Source of the DNA: Bacillota bacterium | GTDB taxonomy: Bacteria > Bacillota > Clostridia > Tissierellales > Sedimentibacteraceae | Direction: 5' to 3' | DNA length: 10,963 nt | Assembly: GCA_023416855.1 (NCBI GenBank) | Contig: JAEZGU010000002.1 | Coordinates: 1 to 10,963, forward strand | Shown here: positions 1 through 7,363 of the stretch, piece by piece | How the letters are laid out: every line of letters starts with the position of its first letter | Numbering within the stretch: the first letter of the stretch is position 1 | The notes under the pieces: model-generated | What the model saw: only the letters and a program-made list of their open reading frames with translations | Told to the model about the DNA's origin: nothing | Databases searched by the model: none | Translations under genes and position numbers: made by a program

Positions 1-686
1 AAGGATTTATACCATGGGATGATGATATCGATGTGATTATGCTCCGTGATGAATATGAAAAGTTCTTTAAATTATGTGATGGTGAAAATAAGATCGATAA
101 TAATCGGTTTTTTCTTCAAGATTATCGAACGGACAAACATTATAATGTTGGATATGCAAGAATTAGACGTAAAGGAACTGTATATGAACGTGTGGGACAT
201 GAACATATGAAATATCAAAAGGGTGTCTTTATAGATATTTTTATACTTGATAGTGTTCCGGATAGTATTATCTTAAGATATCCCTATACTTTTATATGCT
301 TTTGTTTAAGAAAAATTCTATGGTCTAAAAGTGCAAAAGTAATACATGAAAATAGACTTATGCGAATTTGGTATAATTTCATTTCTCTAATTCCAAACAA
401 TATAGCATTTCGTATTATTAGACTAATTGCCGATATTTGCAACAAGAATAGTAAAACTGAGTTGGTAAGGCACATGACCCACCCATATCCAAGTAAACAT
501 ATGATAGGTATGCCAAGAAAATTTTTATTTGAATTGGTTGATTTAAGGTTCGAAGGATATCTATTTAGCGCTATTAAAAATTATGATGAATATTTAACAA
601 TGCTTTATGGTGATTATATGACGCTTCCGCCAGAAGACAAACGCAAACCACATATTCATTTATCTGCATTTAAATCTTATGATTGA
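1..686 (+). CDS. LicD-family phospho-alcohol transferase, 5' end missing
   Basis: The frame is open from base 3 to the stop at 684-686, so the gene starts upstream of the window; the ATG at 33 is internal. The first visible residues, GFIPWDDDIDV, are the LicD-family signature whose acidic cluster is thought to bind metal and the nucleotide-activated substrate. A second family motif, GVFIDIFILD, follows about 65 residues later. LicD proteins move phosphocholine from CDP-choline onto teichoic acid or capsule sugars; the related fukutin and FKRP move ribitol-5-phosphate from CDP-ribitol. Genes for CDP-ribitol synthesis lie downstream on the same strand and no choline kinase or LicC is visible, so ribitol phosphate is a plausible donor group (inference). 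The visible 227 residues have no obvious membrane segment, as expected for a cytoplasmic enzyme. The next gene starts 27 bases downstream. The family is clear; the substrate is not. Confidence 0.9.
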   Translation, partial: GFIPWDDDIDVIMLRDEYEKFFKLCDGENKIDNNRFFLQDYRTDKHYNVGYARIRRKGTVYERVGHEHMKYQKGVFIDIFILDSVPDSIILRYPYTFICFCLRKILWSKSAKVIHENRLMRIWYNFISLIPNNIAFRIIRLIADICNKNSKTELVRHMTHPYPSKHMIGMPRKFLFELVDLRFEGYLFSAIKNYDEYLTMLYGDYMTLPPEDKRKPHIHLSAFKSYD

Positions 687-713
687 AATAGACTTAGAAA
701 GGAAGACGGTATT

Positions 714-1370
714 TTGAAAAATATAGGTATAATATTATCAGGGGGAATTGGTTCGAGATTTAATAGTACAATACCTAAACAATATCTAAATTTAAATGAT
801 AAGGAAATAATTTCTTATTCTATTGAAGCATTTCGAAAATCTAATAAAATTGATGACTTTATAGTTGTAGTTGATCAAAGTGAATATTTGAGCAAAAATA
901 TTGAGAATAAATATGGAGTTAAATGTATAGTTGGAGGAATTAGTAGGAATTGGTCATTATATAATGCTATTAATTATATTAAGGAAAGATATCAATGTTG
1001 TGAGAATATTTTTATACATGAAGCAGCAAGACCTTTTATATTATCTAAAATAATAGATTTGTACTTATCATTTTTATTAGAGTATGATGCTGTAATCACT
1101 ACAAAACATATAACTGATAGCTTAGGAAAAGAAGGAGAACAATTTATTGATAGGAGTAAATACTATTTAATTCAGGCACCTGAGGCATTTAAATTTAATC
1201 TCTTGACTAAGTATTTTTCAAAAGATTCATCAATCACAGCAACAGTTCAACAGTTGCCTTTTGATATCAAAATTAAAAAATATTATGAATTTTATAATAA
1301 TTATAAGATCACCTATCCAGAAGATTTGATTATTGCTGAACAAATTATGAACACATTTAGAGGTAATTAA
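714..1370 (+). CDS. IspD/TarI-like cytidylyltransferase, divergent
   Basis: This 218-residue protein has the length and motif order of the IspD/TarI family, which joins CTP to a phosphorylated alcohol to give a CDP-alcohol and pyrophosphate. Visible motifs are the nucleotide loop GGIGSRF (10-16), PKQYL (21-25), GGISRNWSLYNAI (74-86), HEAARPF (102-108) and YPEDL (201-205). Two family positions differ: the usual HDAxRP has Glu in place of Asp at 103, and the usual QTPQ is QAPE (154-157). It is clearly different from the canonical TarI two genes downstream, so it probably acts on another substrate. The start is TTG at 714: no ATG lies close enough to keep the glycine loop, and AAAGGAAG at 698-705 is well placed. 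The stop overlaps the start of the HAD gene by one base, suggesting translational coupling and a shared pathway. True IspD of isoprenoid synthesis is less likely given the context. Confidence 0.85.
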   Translation: MKNIGIILSGGIGSRFNSTIPKQYLNLNDKEIISYSIEAFRKSNKIDDFIVVVDQSEYLSKNIENKYGVKCIVGGISRNWSLYNAINYIKERYQCCENIFIHEAARPFILSKIIDLYLSFLLEYDAVITTKHITDSLGKEGEQFIDRSKYYLIQAPEAFKFNLLTKYFSKDSSITATVQQLPFDIKIKKYYEFYNNYKITYPEDLIIAEQIMNTFRGN

Positions 1371-2086
1371 TGGTTTATACTAATTTAAAACTGGTTGCGT
1401 TAGATTTAGATGGTACATTGACACAACATAAAACTAAACTTGAAGATTTTAATAAAAGAGCTTTAGATAGATTGAGCGATAAATATAAACTTGTTATTAT
1501 TGGTGCCGGAAGTTGTAATAGGATATATGAACAAATTAACTGCTATCCCATAGATATTATAGGTAATTATGGTATGCAACATTCAGAAGTAAAAAATGGA
1601 CAACTTATAATAACAAAAGATTATAGTGTAGCTATTGATATAGAAGATGTTAATAACCGAATTGAAAGATTAAGGTGTTTGTTAGGATATACAGATTATA
1701 AGGGAAATTCAGTTGAATACCACAATTCCGGCATGATTACTTTTCCATTAATAGGAACAGGAGCGATTCTTGAACAGAAATTAAAGTTTGATCCTGACAG
1801 GAAGAAAAGACGAGCCATTTATAGTTACGTAAAAGAAGTATTTAAAGAGTATACAGTTTTCATAGGAGGAACTTCTTCGTTTGATATTGTGCCACCACCA
1901 TTCAATAAGAAGTTCGCATTAGATGAGTATTCAAAAATATATGATTATACAAAAGATAATATTATTTATATCGGTGATGATTACGGAATAGGCGGAAATG
2001 ATGAACAGATATATAAGTCCGATATAGGGTTTTTATGTATTAATGATTATAAATCATTTTCAAGAATTATTAGAAATATTTTATAA
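1370..2086 (+). CDS. HAD phosphohydrolase or mutase of the eukaryotic-type phosphomannomutase group
   Basis: This 238-residue protein is a HAD enzyme with a type IIB cap. Motif I is LDLDGTLT (11-18), giving the nucleophile Asp12 and acid/base Asp14. The motif IV region is GDDYGIGGND (202-211), matching the GDxxxxGGND pattern of eukaryotic PMM proteins. The middle also aligns in layout with human PMM2: a GNYGMQ region near 65, a GMITFPLIG segment (121-129) where PMM has GMLNVSPIG, and GGTSSFDIVP (166-175) where PMM has GGQISFDVFP. Three arginines that hold substrate phosphate in PMM2 appear changed here (around H118, T130 and K137, aligned from memory), so the substrate may not be a hexose phosphate. 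It may isomerise a sugar phosphate for the preceding cytidylyltransferase or dephosphorylate an intermediate. The start codon overlaps the previous stop (TAATG), with GAGG at 1360-1363 as a weak ribosome site. Confidence 0.8.
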   Translation: MVYTNLKLVALDLDGTLTQHKTKLEDFNKRALDRLSDKYKLVIIGAGSCNRIYEQINCYPIDIIGNYGMQHSEVKNGQLIITKDYSVAIDIEDVNNRIERLRCLLGYTDYKGNSVEYHNSGMITFPLIGTGAILEQKLKFDPDRKKRRAIYSYVKEVFKEYTVFIGGTSSFDIVPPPFNKKFALDEYSKIYDYTKDNIIYIGDDYGIGGNDEQIYKSDIGFLCINDYKSFSRIIRNIL

Positions 2087-2100
2087 TTATCTATAAAATC

Positions 2101-2107
2101 AAGGAGG
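2101..2107 (+). promoter_or_regulatory. Strong ribosome binding site of tarI
   Basis: AAGGAGG ends eight bases before the ATG at 2116. It is the best Shine-Dalgarno match in the left-hand operon and fixes the tarI start. Confidence 0.85.
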
Positions 2108-2115
2108 AGTAAAAA

Positions 2116-2826
2116 ATGATTTATGCAGGAATATTAGCAGGTGGAATTGGTACAAGAATGCATCGAATGGATATCCCAAAACAGTTTTTGATGCTTGGTT
2201 CTAAACCAATTATAATACATACAATTGAACAGTTTTTTATAAATTCTATGATTGATAGGATTATAATAGCTGTTCCAAGTAATTGGGTCTTATATACGAT
2301 TGATTTGATTAAAAAATATATTCCTCAGAATGATAGAATATTTGTTATATTAGGTGGCGTTAATAAAAACGAGTCTACATTTAATATAATTCAATATATT
2401 AAAGAACAGTGGGATATTGTGGACGATGACATTATTGTAGCACATGATGCTATAAGACCCTTTGTAACTCAAAGGATTATTAATGATAATATAAAAAAAG
2501 TAAAACAATATGGAGTTGTAAATACGGTGATGCCGACTACTGATACAATTATTAATTCAACAGATGGTGAAAGAATTGTTGAAATACCAATAAAGTCTCA
2601 CATGTACTTTGAACAAACTCCACAAAGTTTTAATATAGGAAAATTGAAATATATTTTTGACACTATTGATATTAAATCTATTCAAAAAGAGTCGGAACTA
2701 ATGAGGCTATTTATTAATAATGGTATGGAGATTCATATGGTTTATGGAGAATCTTTTAATATAAAAATTGTAACTCCTTATGACCTTGAGGTATCTAATT
2801 CTTTAATAAAGGAAATAAAAAAATGA
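2116..2826 (+). CDS. tarI: Ribitol-5-phosphate cytidylyltransferase TarI
   Basis: TarI joins CTP and D-ribitol-5-phosphate to make CDP-ribitol for wall teichoic acid or ribitol-containing capsule. The 236-residue length is typical. The N-terminus AGILAGGIGTRM (4-15) with PKQFL (21-25) is the CTP-binding loop, and the KPIIIHTIEQF segment (30-40) is characteristic of TarI rather than IspD. HDAIRPF (110-116), EQTPQSF (166-172) and VTPYDL (219-224) are the remaining active-site motifs and look intact. The stop overlaps the start of tarJ by four bases (ATGA), the usual arrangement of the TarI/TarJ pair, which work in sequence and in some species form a complex. It follows the HAD gene by 29 bases. 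Confidence in function is high because both motifs and partner agree. Confidence 0.93.
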   Translation: MIYAGILAGGIGTRMHRMDIPKQFLMLGSKPIIIHTIEQFFINSMIDRIIIAVPSNWVLYTIDLIKKYIPQNDRIFVILGGVNKNESTFNIIQYIKEQWDIVDDDIIVAHDAIRPFVTQRIINDNIKKVKQYGVVNTVMPTTDTIINSTDGERIVEIPIKSHMYFEQTPQSFNIGKLKYIFDTIDIKSIQKESELMRLFINNGMEIHMVYGESFNIKIVTPYDLEVSNSLIKEIKK

Positions 2827-3842
2827 TTAATAGAATATATAGACTTTTTGATTCTAAACGAATAGAAATGGTACAACGAGAGGTAAATTTAGACACTGAA
2901 AATATTTTAATAAAACCAGAATACATGTCAATATGTGCAGCGGATAATCGTTATTTTTTTGGGAAAAGAAAAAAAGAAATTTTAAACAAAAAGTTGCCAA
3001 TGGCACTTATACATGAAGCCATAGGTACAATTTTATATGATCCTAATAAAGAATTTCTACCTGGACAAAAAGTTGTCATAATACCGAACATTCCATCTTT
3101 ACATACAAATGATATTAAAGGTAACTACCAAAAAGATAGTGTTTTTATGTCAAGTGGCATTGATGGATTCATGCAAGATATTTTGTCGATTCGTCGAGAC
3201 AGAGTTATTCTATTACCAGATGATTATTCGGAAATTTATGTTCTTAGCGAACTCGTAAGTGTTTCTATTAACGCTATTGATGCGTTTGAAAAAGCTTGTA
3301 ATACAAAAAAAGAATTTTTAGGTATTTGGGGCGATGGAAGTGTAGGTTTTATAACGGGAATTGTTTTAAAGACCTTATATCCAAAAGCTAAGATATACTC
3401 ATTCGGGAAAAACATGCGTAAAATTCAACTTTTTTCATATTCAGATAAAACATTTATAATAAATGATATACCTAAGGATATACAATTAGATCATTGTTTT
3501 GAATGTGTAGGTGGAGTAGGGAGTGAAATTGCTATCAATCAGATGATTGATATGATTAATCCTCAAGGATGTATTTCTTTGTTAGGTGTAAGCGAAGAAC
3601 CTGTTTCAATTAATACAAGGGTAATTTTAGAAAAGGGAATAAACATTATAGGCAATAGCAGAAGTGAAAGATGTGACTTTGAGAAAGCTATTGACTTAAT
3701 ACATAATAATAGTTTTTTTGTTGAATACTTAAAAAGTATCATATCTCAAATAATAGAGATTAACAATGAAAGTGATATATCATATGCATTTGAACAAGAT
3801 ATATCAAATGATTTTAAAACTATTATTCGCTGGAATATATGA
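2823..3842 (+). CDS. tarJ: Ribulose-5-phosphate reductase TarJ
   Basis: TarJ reduces D-ribulose-5-phosphate to D-ribitol-5-phosphate with NADPH, feeding TarI. The 339 residues form a medium-chain zinc dehydrogenase. Cys38 in SICAADNRYFFG (36-47) and His64-Glu65 in LPMALIHEAIG (58-68) are catalytic zinc-site residues; Glu143 may be a further ligand. The Rossmann loop is GDGSVG (170-175). The four-cysteine structural zinc loop of classical alcohol dehydrogenases is absent, and the corresponding region (about 88-116) instead carries a TarJ-like segment ending SSGIDGFMQ. The ATG at 2823 sits inside the tarI stop region (four-base overlap), so translation is probably coupled. Nothing indicates truncation or loss of function. 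Confidence 0.92.
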   Translation: MINRIYRLFDSKRIEMVQREVNLDTENILIKPEYMSICAADNRYFFGKRKKEILNKKLPMALIHEAIGTILYDPNKEFLPGQKVVIIPNIPSLHTNDIKGNYQKDSVFMSSGIDGFMQDILSIRRDRVILLPDDYSEIYVLSELVSVSINAIDAFEKACNTKKEFLGIWGDGSVGFITGIVLKTLYPKAKIYSFGKNMRKIQLFSYSDKTFIINDIPKDIQLDHCFECVGGVGSEIAINQMIDMINPQGCISLLGVSEEPVSINTRVILEKGINIIGNSRSERCDFEKAIDLIHNNSFFVEYLKSIISQIIEINNESDISYAFEQDISNDFKTIIRWNI

Positions 3843-3925
3843 AATATTTTATTTGCTGTCATATAGAGTAAAAAAGTGGATATTTATAAATTTCTCTAAA
3901 AACAAACAAAAGGCTGGAATAATTT

Positions 3926-5182
3926 ATGAATAAGATTGTTATATGTGGGTTGATACACGATTTAAATTTAGGTGAACATATTATATTTGAAACAGTGCAG
4001 TATCTATTTAAAAAAAAATTAGCTAAATCAGATTATATAGTACAAGCTGATTTATTTGGTAGAGTTAAATCGCGTGTACTTTGGAATAAGAAAGATGATC
4101 CTTTTAATATGATTCGCAATAATACAATTAATGTATTAAAAAAAGTGTTTTCATTTTTTAATAAGGATATTAGTAATATACTATCTTACATTGAGTGGTC
4201 AATAAGTCCAAATGGAAAAAAGAGATTAATTAAATATTTTAGAAGTATATTTAAGGAAGCCTCGTTAATTATCATAGATGGTGGTGGAATAATCGAATGT
4301 GAAGTACATCAATACCAACTACCATTAGAGGCTATAGTAAAAGTTGCAAGGGAAATGAATATACCGGTTATTTTCAATGCTGTTGGATTAGTAGGAATCT
4401 ATAATGAAAAAGATTTTAGATATAAATTAATGAAGAAAGTTCTAAACGATGACATTGTAAAGCATATATCCGTTAGAGATGATATTGATACAATGAATAA
4501 TCTTTATTTAAAAACAAACGGTAAAAAAGCCATTTTAGCTGCTGATTCTGCTGTATGGGTTTCTGAAGCCTTTAAAATCAACAAAAATGTTAATGCTGAT
4601 ACAATTGGATTAGGAATGATTAGAAGTAACATTTATGATGATTATAATTTAGGTATGAGTGAATATGATTTAATTAATATATGGACAAGTATCATAAAAG
4701 AACTTGAAAAAAGAAACTATAAATGGAAGATATTTTGCAATGGTTTTTATAAAGACAATGAATTAGGTGAAAAAATATTAGATAAGTTAAACATTACTGA
4801 TAAAGAAAAATATATTTGTAATGTGCCAAATAGTGCCTATGAATTAGCTGAGATGATTTCCAATTTTAAAGCAATTATTTGTCATCGACTTCACGCATGT
4901 ATTACAGCATATTCATTGGACATACCGGCTATTGCACTATCTTGGAATAAAAAGTTAGGATATTTTTATAAATATATTGGTTTTCCAGAACGTGTACTTG
5001 AGCCAAATAAATTTGATCCAGTCATTATTGTTGACTGTATGGAAAAATCAATTATTGAAGGATATAGGGATGAATTTACAAGTCCAAATGAAGAAAATCA
5101 TAGATTAAAATATAGAGAAACTATTAATAATAGTATTAGTCAAGCTTTGAAAATTGTCATAAATGAAACTAACGAAATATAA
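3926..5182 (+). CDS. Polysaccharide pyruvyl transferase family protein
   Basis: This 418-residue protein belongs to the family of CsaB and WcaK, which transfer pyruvyl groups from phosphoenolpyruvate onto sugars of wall polymers or exopolysaccharide. The N-terminal half has LGEHIIFETVQYL (15-27), in place of the usual GD-initiated helix, and IIIDGGGII (115-123). The C-terminal half carries the diagnostic CHRLHACITAYS (319-330), followed by IPAIALSWNKK (333-343), holding the conserved His323 and Lys residues. No signal peptide is seen, so it should be cytoplasmic. It lies 83 bases after tarJ with only a weak ribosome site (GGA at 3916-3918), then ends just before the shared terminator, so it is the last gene of the polymer cluster. 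The acceptor is unknown. Some members of this family carry out other transfers, so pyruvylation is probable rather than proven. Confidence 0.87.
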   Translation: MNKIVICGLIHDLNLGEHIIFETVQYLFKKKLAKSDYIVQADLFGRVKSRVLWNKKDDPFNMIRNNTINVLKKVFSFFNKDISNILSYIEWSISPNGKKRLIKYFRSIFKEASLIIIDGGGIIECEVHQYQLPLEAIVKVAREMNIPVIFNAVGLVGIYNEKDFRYKLMKKVLNDDIVKHISVRDDIDTMNNLYLKTNGKKAILAADSAVWVSEAFKINKNVNADTIGLGMIRSNIYDDYNLGMSEYDLINIWTSIIKELEKRNYKWKIFCNGFYKDNELGEKILDKLNITDKEKYICNVPNSAYELAEMISNFKAIICHRLHACITAYSLDIPAIALSWNKKLGYFYKYIGFPERVLEPNKFDPVIIVDCMEKSIIEGYRDEFTSPNEENHRLKYRETINNSISQALKIVINETNEI

Positions 5183-5194
5183 TAATTAAATATA

Positions 5195-5231
5195 AAAACC
5201 TCTAAATTAATTTTAATAATTTAGAGGTTTT
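5195..5231. terminator. Bidirectional intrinsic terminator between convergent operons
   Basis: A perfect 15-base-pair stem pairs 5195-5209 with 5217-5231 around a seven-base loop. The core CCTCTAAATTA is flanked by an A run on the left and a T run on the right, so a transcript from either strand gives a hairpin followed by U-rich sequence. The U-tract is longer on the minus strand. It sits 12 bases after the pyruvyl transferase stop and 29 bases beyond the ComFB stop. Confidence 0.9.
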
Positions 5232-5260
5232 ATAGTAAAGAAAGACAAACCTTATAACTT

Positions 5261-5533
5261 TTAATCATGATTCTTATGTTTTGATACAAATTCAATTGCC
5301 TTGATGACTTCTGAAATAACTTCTGCATGGTTTTGAGTTGCTAAGGAAGAATACTCCGCGTAAATTTCCCCTTTTTTTGTTGTTATATAATATGGTTTTA
5401 TGTTGTTAAGTGTTTTGGCCATAATGTCATCAATACATTGGTCACATTTGCAAATATTTTCGTACGTCGGATCACTTTTTAAAGTATGATCTACATAATC
5501 TCTTACTATTTCTTCCATGTAATTTACAACCAT
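5261..5533 (-). CDS. ComFB-family protein
   Basis: This 90-residue protein matches the ComFB family in length and pattern. NYMEEIVRDYVDHTL at the N-terminus is followed by the cysteine cluster CKCDQC (C28, C30, C33), then IDDIMAKTLNNIKPYYIT, which fits the family's C-x-C-x-x-C, D-[IV], A-x-x-LN, P-x-Y-[VI] pattern; the cysteines are probably a zinc site. ComFB is encoded in the Bacillus comF operon but its competence role is unclear. Recent work describes family members as cyclic-dinucleotide receptors, which would make this a signalling protein. It starts 19 bases after the SLH gene and is the last gene before the terminator. AAGGGGG (5546-5540), six bases upstream, supports the ATG at 5533; the Met at codon 6 is less well placed. 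No other com gene is present. Confidence 0.85.
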   Translation of the reverse strand: MVVNYMEEIVRDYVDHTLKSDPTYENICKCDQCIDDIMAKTLNNIKPYYITTKKGEIYAEYSSLATQNHAEVISEVIKAIEFVSKHKNHD

Positions 5534-5539
5534 TTTAAT

Positions 5540-5546
5540 CCCCCTT
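5540..5546 (-). promoter_or_regulatory. Ribosome binding site of the ComFB gene
   Basis: On the minus strand AAGGGGG lies six bases before the ATG at 5533. It favours this start over the in-frame ATG five codons later. Confidence 0.7.
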
Positions 5547-5552
5547 GATAAT

Positions 5553-7343
5553 TTAATTTATTTTTTCTCTGTACATACCAACTACAGAGATAATAATATC
5601 ATTGTAATATTTATGTCTATTAATATCTTGAAAATTAAAATTTTTATTGTACAAGGAATTTGTATATCCTAATTCTAAATAAGAAGGATTAAATCCATAA
5701 AGCAAATTTATAGCATGAACAACTTCACCTCTTGTTATTGCTTTGTCCGGATAGAATTTATCACCACTGTCAATCAAATTTCTGCTTGCAATTTTGATGA
5801 TTTCCTTCTCACCCCAATGTCCGCTGATATCGGTATAATTTATGTTATTAGATGCAGGTATAGCGTTTAAATACGTTTTATATGCACTTATTTTAGTAAG
5901 CATTTGACAAAACTCAGCTCTTGTAACACTGTTATCAGGTTTAAATGTATTATCTTTATAACCTGAAACATATTTTTTACTGCTACCCATTGCAATATAA
6001 TCTCTCGCCCAATGATTACTTATATCTGTGAATTTAGTTTTTAAATACGCGCTATTATCGTAAGGCAGATTATTTAATCTGCAGAATATAGTTATCATTT
6101 CAGCTCTTGATATTGGCAAGTCGGGACCAAAATTATATAGGTCTTTACCATTCATATATGCAGGAAGAATATTTTCATATACCCTTCCTTCATCATCTTT
6201 CTGCTTTTTATATTCCAATCCTATATTTTTAAATAAATCTTTATTATAATCAGAACCATGGACTTCAGGGTTATATTTATGATTCCTTGGAGGAGTTCTA
6301 AGTGATTTATCTTGAACATCTTTTGTAATTACAGTTCTATTTCCTTTTTTATCAACTACAAAAAAAGTATATTCACCTCTATATATCAATTCTGTAGTGT
6401 GGTTGTAAGTATAAGGTTTGTCCTTTGTTGTATTTTTTATAGGAACATACTTTCCATCAAATGTTATTATATAATCAAGTTCAAAATCATCTTCTATCTT
6501 CAAATTAAATGTATCATTATCAAGAAGCTCAATATCAACAGAAGGTCTTCTGTAATCAATTCCGTCAATGACAAAATTGAATATATGCTGAGAGTTTTCA
6601 GATTTTACTACAACTTGATAATCACCATTGTCATCATAAATATCTTTTGAAGGAGTAGTTGTAAAATATTCACTACTGCTGAAGTTGTAGCCATTATATA
6701 CAACAACAGTGCTATAATCGTTATAATTAACAGGTGAAATATAAATCAATAAATAAAATTCACCTGATTTAATAACTTTGAAGTCATATTTATTTTCATC
6801 AATTTTAAAAGTGAAATCATATGGTACATTATTTTTTAATTCTTTGATATAATAATTAACTTCATTTGTTATAGAAGTATTGGTAGGAGTTGTTACGGCT
6901 CTTAGTTTATCCAATTTCATATTTAGAAGAACTTGTTTCTTTTCATAATCATACATCAAGCTGTAGTCAAAATATATATCTTTTTTTTCTTCTTTGTTTT
7001 CTGCTTCAGATTCGCCAATTCCTTTTACAGTATAAGTAAATGTTTTTTTATAAGTTCCATCATATACAGTAAAAGGATACTTACCATTTCTATCAGCAAC
7101 AAAAGAAGCACTTGTACCATTTACGAAATAACCTGAAGGTAAATATATTCTATATTCTCTTTCATAATCTTCATCATCATAACTGTTATATGGAGTAATC
7201 TTTATTTCTTTAAAATTAGTTCCGGATACATCGGTTACAGAAAATTTTGCTTTAATATTTCTGCTGCTTACAGAACCATAAGCAAAGCTAAAAATACTGA
7301 ATAATACTATTAATGCAATAGTTATCGTCGTTATTTTTTTCAT
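5553..7343 (-). CDS. Secreted SLH-domain surface protein
   Basis: This 596-residue protein begins with a signal peptide: MKK, a hydrophobic core (about 8-20) and likely cleavage near AYGS (21-24). Three S-layer homology repeats occupy the C-terminus, marked by ISRAE (411-415), VTRAE (473-477) and ITRGE (536-540). The second and third have the full FTDISNHWA / YTDISGHWG openings; the first lacks one. A partial fourth opening, FQDINRHKYY (571-580), sits at the very end. SLH triplets bind pyruvylated secondary wall polymer, so the protein should be held non-covalently on the wall. Residues 30-350 are beta-rich and unrecognised, with two Ig-like stretches, RNGKYPFTVYD (85-95) and YRGEYTFFVVDKKGN (321-335). 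The start is set by AGGAGA at 7353-7348. It lies 20 bases after the PilZ gene and 19 before ComFB. Its cargo or partner is unknown. Confidence 0.9.
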   Translation of the reverse strand: MKKITTITIALIVLFSIFSFAYGSVSSRNIKAKFSVTDVSGTNFKEIKITPYNSYDDEDYEREYRIYLPSGYFVNGTSASFVADRNGKYPFTVYDGTYKKTFTYTVKGIGESEAENKEEKKDIYFDYSLMYDYEKKQVLLNMKLDKLRAVTTPTNTSITNEVNYYIKELKNNVPYDFTFKIDENKYDFKVIKSGEFYLLIYISPVNYNDYSTVVVYNGYNFSSSEYFTTTPSKDIYDDNGDYQVVVKSENSQHIFNFVIDGIDYRRPSVDIELLDNDTFNLKIEDDFELDYIITFDGKYVPIKNTTKDKPYTYNHTTELIYRGEYTFFVVDKKGNRTVITKDVQDKSLRTPPRNHKYNPEVHGSDYNKDLFKNIGLEYKKQKDDEGRVYENILPAYMNGKDLYNFGPDLPISRAEMITIFCRLNNLPYDNSAYLKTKFTDISNHWARDYIAMGSSKKYVSGYKDNTFKPDNSVTRAEFCQMLTKISAYKTYLNAIPASNNINYTDISGHWGEKEIIKIASRNLIDSGDKFYPDKAITRGEVVHAINLLYGFNPSYLELGYTNSLYNKNFNFQDINRHKYYNDIIISVVGMYREKIN

Positions 7344-7363
7344 AAAATCTCCTATTCATTTCT

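Noticed and set aside
33..35. ATG as the start of the LicD gene
   Set aside because: The upstream in-frame codons encode the LicD signature GFIPWDDDID, so the ATG is internal and the gene begins outside the window.
714..1370. Isoprenoid-pathway ispD
   Set aside because: It lies inside a TarI/TarJ/LicD cluster, has changed active-site motifs and no ispF neighbour.
3839..3925. Nine-codon frame overlapping the tarJ stop, and a TTGCTG promoter-like box in the gap before the pyruvyl transferase gene
   Set aside because: The peptide matches nothing I recognise. The nearest TATTTA or TATAAA boxes are 22-26 bases from TTGCTG, too far for a sigma-A promoter.
5261..5533. Competence operon because of ComFB
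   Set aside because: No comFA, comFC or other competence gene is present; the neighbours are SLH and PilZ genes.
6312..7136. Plus-strand frames of 112 and 67 codons opposite the SLH gene
   Set aside because: They are antisense to a well-supported gene, have low-complexity Ile/Phe/Tyr-rich products expected from AT-rich reverse complement, and lack ribosome sites.
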